Source: Hypholoma sublateritium FD-334 SS-4 (taxonomy: Eukaryota > Basidiomycota > Agaricomycetes > Agaricales > Strophariaceae). From it: a stretch of 64,000 nt of DNA. The position numbers and the translations under genes are program-made. The stretch is from contig KN817535.1 in NCBI GenBank assembly GCA_000827495.1, forward strand, positions 299,631 through 363,630. The letters run 5' to 3'. Position 1 is the stretch's first letter. The number at the start of each line of letters is the position of its first letter. Under the pieces are notes generated by a model. It was not told the DNA's origin and did not search any database. It saw only the letters and a program-made list of their open reading frames with translations. This document shows, piece by piece, positions 58,745-64,000 of the stretch.

Positions 58745-59960
58745 AAATAGCTAATATAGCTATATTGGGCTTGGGAAGCATCGGTCAGCTGGCGTCGCGT
58801 TAGATGTGGGTAGACGCCCGTAGCCTTCTATTTGTCCGGAAGCAGATGCGACGAGTAAATGCTTGTCATTGGTGGTCATGCCCCCATTTTCACTGGCTCT
58901 TTTATCCTTGAATATAGCTCTATGCGGATCCCGTGTTTATGCTCTCGACCATGTGCTCCCCGGAATCTCAACAAATGAATTACAGGCCATATATATACAT
59001 GCTGCGCTATATTTCCAGATGGCGCTTATTTTCGGTGTCTCCGCAATGTCTCCGTGTTATTACATAAGCACGTCTAAAGGTGCATAGAACATAGAGGGCA
59101 GCTGCTCACAGACGCCGGGAAATCGCAAAAATTGTATATGTGGCGTACGGCTTCCATAAAGAGTATATTCTACCGCTTTCGGACAATATTGGTCGCTGGA
59201 GCCTTGCCTATGATAAGAATCGGTAATAAGTAGTACCACTCAGTCGTGAAATATCAGAACTGGTTAGGCCCGGTGAACTTGAAAATATCTACAGATTCCG
59301 GTATAAATCACTCCACACTATGCAATCAATTGATAGACATAAGCTCGATATCCGAATTTGAAATTCCGCCCTCACACGGATCGACGGCTGTACTCAGAGT
59401 ATACATCGGACGATTTGCGGCGTGCACGCAATAGAGTCATCCTAACTCAAACATCTCACGTATCAAGTTTCTGTGTGGCATGTACGTACTTATAATTACC
59501 CTCCGTAGGGATTATTTTCTGCTGTATAATGCAGAAGGCTATTATGACTATATTTCTCTTGGGAATCCTCGATCAGCTGGCACCGAGTGAGTTAGATGTA
59601 GATGTGCGTAGATGTTTGACATTGGGGCAAACAATTGAGAGTTGAATATAGCTCGGTGGAGCTCTAGTCCTCATGTCTTTGACCATGTGTATGTGCTGCG
59701 CCGAACAACGCGGCTCAACAAACGGATTACAAGCCGTATATGTATACGTGCAGAATTCTATTTCCAGACGACGCTCATTTGGACATGGCGCGGTGTTTAT
59801 ACGCCTGACGCGCTGTGACGTAAGAATTTCCGACCGTACCTATAAGACGGAGTGCAGCTGCTTAGAGGCACCGTAAAATGACATAAATGACATAAGTGGT
59901 ATGTTGTTACCGCAAAGAGTATATTCTACCTCATTTAGATACTTTTAATCCCTACGGACC
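58745..59960. repeat. diverged tandem duplication, units of about 730-790 bp
   Basis: Segments 58745-59190 and 59530-59950 align: CAGCTGGC (58786 and 59573), GAATATAGCTC (58910 and 59644), GACCATGTG (about 58947 and 59680), CTCAACAAA and ATTACA(G/A)GCC (about 58968 and 59714), TATTTCCAGA (about 59010 and 59760), and AAAGAGTATATTCTACC (59158 and 59916). No frame is shared. The variable offset points to indels after duplication. Confidence 0.7.
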
Positions 59961-61648
59961 ACACTACAACAAGTAGCTGCAGACGCCGGCAAACATTACC
60001 ATCCAATCAATTGACAGTGCATCGCGCCTGCCACGTTCTTGTTGCGGCTCCCACTCCACAAGTACCCCATTGTGCATCGCGAGCCTCTCTGCGCACGTGT
60101 GATTATAATAACATCATCTTAGTCCAGAATCGGATGCCGCACTCCGCGTTCCGTTCCGGTAGCAATGAACTGCCTCCCTGGCCCAAATTCTGCCCTGCGC
60201 GCTCGGAGCTCATCGTCCTGCGTCAGACTGGTGTCCATCTGCGCACTATAGTAGATTATAAATGTATACAGCTTTGGAAAAGTCTGCAATATACTCTTAA
60301 CGACTACTTATGACGCGCTTAGATCGGCTGAGCGCCAGAGGCGTAGAGAGCGCAGAGTCCTGTCCCTACCGATATGTCCGCAGTTAGAGAGCGCCGCTTG
60401 CATCGGCGGTACCTCCTGTCGAACGATGAGTTTCTATTCGCGAATCTGCTTGCCATCACACATCACAAAGGTAGATTAAGCACTCTTCGAAGCGCCCTTC
60501 GCTTAGTCAACGAGCGCTGCCGATGGGGGTATTTTTAGAAATGCTTGCAGCGGCTGTATATTTCAACTAGAAATTCCAGGAAAGAGGTAGATAATTCCAC
60601 CCCTCTTTCATCGGGGCCTTCACTCCGAAGAATAATTGAAGGGGGACATAGACTCTGTTTGCGGGAGCGCCTAGCCAAACGAGAGAACGACGCACAGCGT
60701 GGGATATGGATTAATATGCATGATCAGGTGGGGTAAGAAGATGAATATCTTTTCAAAGATATGATGATTCAGAAGAATACAGCAGACAATCGGCGTCTTT
60801 ATGGGACCCGAACTCAAGTTTCCTCGCACGCGGTTTCGAGCTGTTTTTTTTCTTTCGCAATCACCGCCTCAACGAGTACAGGGTGTTTACAATGTTAAGC
60901 ATCTTCCTAGGAAACGAACTAGAAAAATCCGATGCGCGGTGTCGCCGCACATCTACAAAGGTTATAGGTATTCAGTGTCATGAAATAATCCCTGCGCAGT
61001 CTACCATATATCGCAACGTAATTAGACGTATCTTTGACCATCGCTATCAGTGAGGGATCTGGATCTTGAAATCTCGTAATGTGCGTACACACCCATTACT
61101 AGAATCAATATCAATAATTTGGCGTTCATGTATTTACTTCAAATCCCCATCAATCGCGTGTGGGCTGTCGCAGCTTCAACCGATCAAACGCGGTCCTATG
61201 ATCTTTTATTTAGCACTGGCGTAACTTCACTTTATTCTCGCACAGGTAGTACTTTCTTTTAGACGGATCGCCTGTATACGATTTGTTCGCATACCCGGTG
61301 CAAGCTGTACATATTTGAAAGTAATGCATGGTGCACGCGTAGCACTACGCACCAATACAATTAGAAGCGGATGATGGGCGGAAGCGAAACTCAATTTGTG
61401 TCACCCCGAGCTGTGTGTACGACGGAAGGCTCCTCCACGGGGACTCAAAGATATTTTCGGGCTCGCTGCGGATAGCTAACATGACCAAGTGTATCACAAA
61501 TTCTATGTTGACACATGCCTTGTTGCCGAAGAAACCTTGCCGTTCATGCGGATGCTTCTGACTCTAAAGGGAAAGCACGATTGAAAATGTATAAGTACCT
61601 GCCCCGCTGCAGCTTTTGTCCTCAGCTCCTCATCCTACACTTGATCAG
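59961..61648. other. gene-free stretch
   Basis: Plus-strand frame 60011-60313 is the longest and has no recognisable motif. Nothing else seen until the promoter of the small secreted protein gene (TATAAG at 61590-61595). Confidence 0.45.
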
Positions 61649-61714
61649 GTTAGTAGCAGGCTTTCTATAATCCTCTCGTATTACCTTCTACTCACTGCAC
61701 ATTTGTTTGCCTAG
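61649..61714 (+). other. possible 5'-UTR intron of the small secreted protein gene
   Basis: GTTAGT donor at 61649, TACTCAC branch-like site and TTTGCCTAG acceptor ending at 61714, between a TATAAG motif (61590) and the ATG at 61740. It would explain the long distance from TATA to ATG. Confidence 0.35.
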
Positions 61715-61739
61715 TTTGAAGCTACACAATCTCATCACA

Positions 61740-62131
61740 ATGCAATTCAACGTTGTGTTCATCGCTACCGCCCTCCTCCCGTCTGCGTCTCTTGTGATGT
61801 CATCTACAATCACATCCTTTGCCGGCGCGGACTGCACTGGCACTGTTGAAACGGTGAACACCAATGTAGGGTCCAACGTATGCCTCACAGACGGAAGCAA
61901 CTCGGCGAAGTCAATCAGTTATTCCGGTGTTGGTACTGAGATCCAGTTCTTCATTTCTGGCGGCGGTCACGATAGCTGTACTAATGGCGCGAGCTTGACG
62001 CTTGGTGGCGGCTCTGGATGTGCAACCGCGCCTACCGGGTAAGCTTTCTGAGTAAATTCCATCGTGATGGGATCAAACTAATGGTATGTGTTGGCGGTAG
62101 ATTCAATTGGGAGAGCGTTTTCATCATCTAA
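61740..62131 (+). CDS. small secreted protein (109 aa, 2 exons)
   Basis: Exons 61740-62038 and 62101-62131; the 62-bp intron (GTAAGC donor, ACTAAT branch site, GGTAG acceptor) joins GG to A and adds GFNWESVFII before the stop, replacing an early stop at 62041. The N-terminus is a signal peptide (MQFNVVFIATALLPSASLV). The mature part is small and rich in Gly, Ser and Thr with four Cys (GADCTGT, SNVCLTD, HDSCTNG, GSGCATAP), likely two disulfides, and a repeated SYSG/SGGG pattern. Proteins of this make-up are common secreted orphans of Agaricomycetes; I recognise the style and the FNWES-type ending but know no function. An in-frame ATG at 61707 would put charged residues before the signal peptide, so 61740 is preferred. 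Confidence 0.8.
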
Positions 62132-62944
62132 ATCTTTGGTGGGGTAGCCATGGATACAGCTTTTTGGTTTCTCCATGTAAAACGAATGTGTACGAAATTT
62201 CAATCGCCCGAAAACTTGCTTTTCCTACTTGAGGCTGCAATAAATAAATATACTTCGGGCCCGAGATACGCGCAACGTTCATAGATAAACAAAAAGGCAA
62301 GGTCATCCGCGAAGGACAAAGAAATGGTCAGCCGCGGTGATACATGTAACTGCGCGCATGCGCGGTGGCAGTACTGCACTCCCACCAGTGCATGAAAACC
62401 ATGCGAGAATGTGGGCAGAGATCGAATGTGCAGGCGAGGGCGTCAGCCGGGCGTCGTGCGATGCGCGCACCGATGGTGGACGCGCAGAAGTGCATGAGGG
62501 GAGCGCGCATGTACGAGTGCAAGCTTATAATGTTATACATGCGTGCTATCACTGAAGAGGGACACGGGCGTAACCGTCACCATAGCGGGCTGTTTGGAGA
62601 GCGGAAGGCGACGCGTAAAGGGTGCATAGACGCCCAAGTGGACGGGGTCCATGCAAGATTAAACGTGACCCACCTGTAATGAGGTGCACAGAGATATCAG
62701 GCGCGAACGCGGCGCATATTTTGAGGCTCGACGCAGCGTATATTCAGTGTTAGCCAGGTCTGAAGTAATCGGGAAAACTAGAAACACTCATCTTCCTCAG
62801 TCTCCGCATACACGACATCAGGCGGATTCATATCCGTGTAAGAGGCCTCAGCGAACGTTAAAATATAGGGTAAATAATTGTTAGACACACCAGGCGTACA
62901 GCACCCGACCGGCGCAGCTTTCCACGCAGTGTAAACTCTGTTTT
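62132..62944. other. gene-free stretch
   Basis: 3' flank of the small secreted protein gene, then GC-rich repeat-like DNA. No supportable frame. Confidence 0.45.
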
Positions 62945-63090
62945 TCGAATGACGTATGACGGTAAAGCAACGCGGACGTATATGCTTATCGATGACGGCG
63001 GGTTAGGCAGGGCGTACCGAAGGCGACGATGGAAGAGCAGGCGGAAATGGAGGGACGTGATGCAGAAACAGACGCACCTCGGCGAGGAAT
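62945..63090 (-). repeat. dispersed repeat family, copy E
   Basis: Reverse complement shows GAGGTGCGTCTG, then GCCCTGCCTAACCCGCCGTC, TACGTCCGCGTTGCT and CATTCGAAAAAC. The order matches copies B-D but with more divergence. Confidence 0.55.
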
Positions 63091-64000
63091 ATCCACACGC
63101 AGCTAAAGAGCCTATACGAAGCTAAAGTACCCATATCGTGGATCGATAGCTAACAGCGGAGCGCCAGACTACGACAACGCACAAGATCAGATGGATGATA
63201 TGGGATAAAATAACTACGTACCTCATCCGCAGATCGTTTTATGGGCGGAAATAGGAGGTGCATAAGGTAGTAGTGGTGTGGGTCAACCGTAAGAGAATGT
63301 GTTGATGCAGCGAGATAGATACTGGCGGATGCCACGCACAGACCACAACAGCGGGCCGCCTTTCCGGATATCTCTGCCGCGCTCCTATTGTCCTACGCTC
63401 GTGCACGACCCGACCTACATAACTCCCTCATGAATATACCTAAAAAATATACCCGCAGCGTCGTTGATTCACACCAAGTTGATACACCCGCGGCGCGTCA
63501 AGATGACAGTGCGTTCTAAAAATAGATAACATCTCGACGCTCAGTTTGCACGCAACGCTAGCTCGCCTAGAGAATGTTCCCCAGTCTGTCCTTTCCGCAT
63601 AACCAGAATAAAAAATCTCGCAGAATATCTCTGCCTAACGAGCTCCGCGCTAAGGCTCAGCGCTCAGTGTCGGCTGTCATCCTTCGCAGAGCGGCCTGGT
63701 ATTGCCCCCCCACACCGTGACTTGCTAGCCAAGAAATATGGATGAAGTGCACCCAATTCCTTGGAGATCGGTTAGAGGAAGTGCAAAGGCTCAGCTGCAC
63801 GTCCAGCTCGTACAATATAATTCACGATACAAACACCCCATCTCCCACGCGCGTGCTCTGCGTAGTCTGCAGAGATATCTACGTGCTCCACACGGCGCAG
63901 CGTCCACACATCAACGAGGCACAAGCTGTCCTGTCGTGCGTACCGTCGTTCTGTCAAGTAACATCGACCCTCCCCGTGCCTATTCCCGACGCGCCTGGGT
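63091..64000. other. gene-free right end of the window
   Basis: Continuation of repeat-like sequence, sharing GCCACGCACAGACCAC (near 63331) with 57873. No coding frame longer than about 61 codons. Confidence 0.45.

Overview
The window looks like nuclear DNA of a mushroom-forming basidiomycete (Agaricomycetes, possibly Polyporales). The evidence is multi-exon genes with 45-65 bp GT-AG introns, a Helitron of the DUF6570-bearing fungal type, a secreted intradiol dioxygenase, a macrofage-activating-glycoprotein-like GPI protein, F-box-like paralogues and a basidiomycete-type small secreted protein. It is a draft assembly: single ambiguous bases at 1-2560, 14.6-16.1, 18.9 and 34.7-35.5 kb, and one 904-base run of N (36011-36914).

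Layout. 1-2545 (minus) is the intact N-terminal part of a Helitron replication protein that runs off the left edge. 2.5-8.2 kb is GC-rich repeat territory without a recognisable protein gene, with two diverged tandem duplications and many splice-site-like motifs. 8.2-9.7 kb (minus) is F-box-like protein A. 11.8-13.1 kb (minus) is a five-exon secreted intradiol dioxygenase. 14.9-16.1 kb (plus) is a degenerate RING/coiled-coil gene. 16.4-19.9 kb (minus) holds a seven-exon ferric reductase and a three-exon Ctr copper transporter next to each other. 20.1-20.5 kb (minus) carries the probable end of an unidentified membrane protein gene.

21-37.6 kb is AT-richer and gene-poor. Two intron-rich genes are hidden in it: an orphan 199-residue membrane protein (27.0-27.8 kb, minus) and an aldo/keto reductase in nine exons (28.3-29.8 kb, plus), both missed by simple ORF reading. 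34.2-37.25 kb is a satellite-rich block bounded by inverted repeats with 42 identical bases, with the assembly gap inside the array.

37.6-45.1 kb (plus) is a 14-exon, about 1655-residue alpha/beta hydrolase of the YML020W-like family, with a 1.09-kb GC-rich intron among otherwise short ones. 45.6-51.8 kb holds an F-box-like pseudogene fragment, two intact F-box-like paralogues (C, D) and, between them on the other strand, the macrofage-activating-glycoprotein-like gene. 53.6-55.2 kb is F-box-like protein B, a paralogue of A. 55.2-64 kb is mostly repeat-derived, with one two-exon small secreted protein gene at 61.7-62.1 kb.

How the genes relate: the reductase and the Ctr transporter plausibly act in sequence (reduction of metal, then uptake of Cu(I)); the dioxygenase fits breakdown of lignin-derived aromatics; the four F-box-like genes and one relic show local gene-family turnover in repeat-rich DNA. 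The most unusual non-coding feature is a dispersed repeat family (at least five copies, both orientations) whose copies keep matching splice-site-like motifs although no reading frame is conserved.
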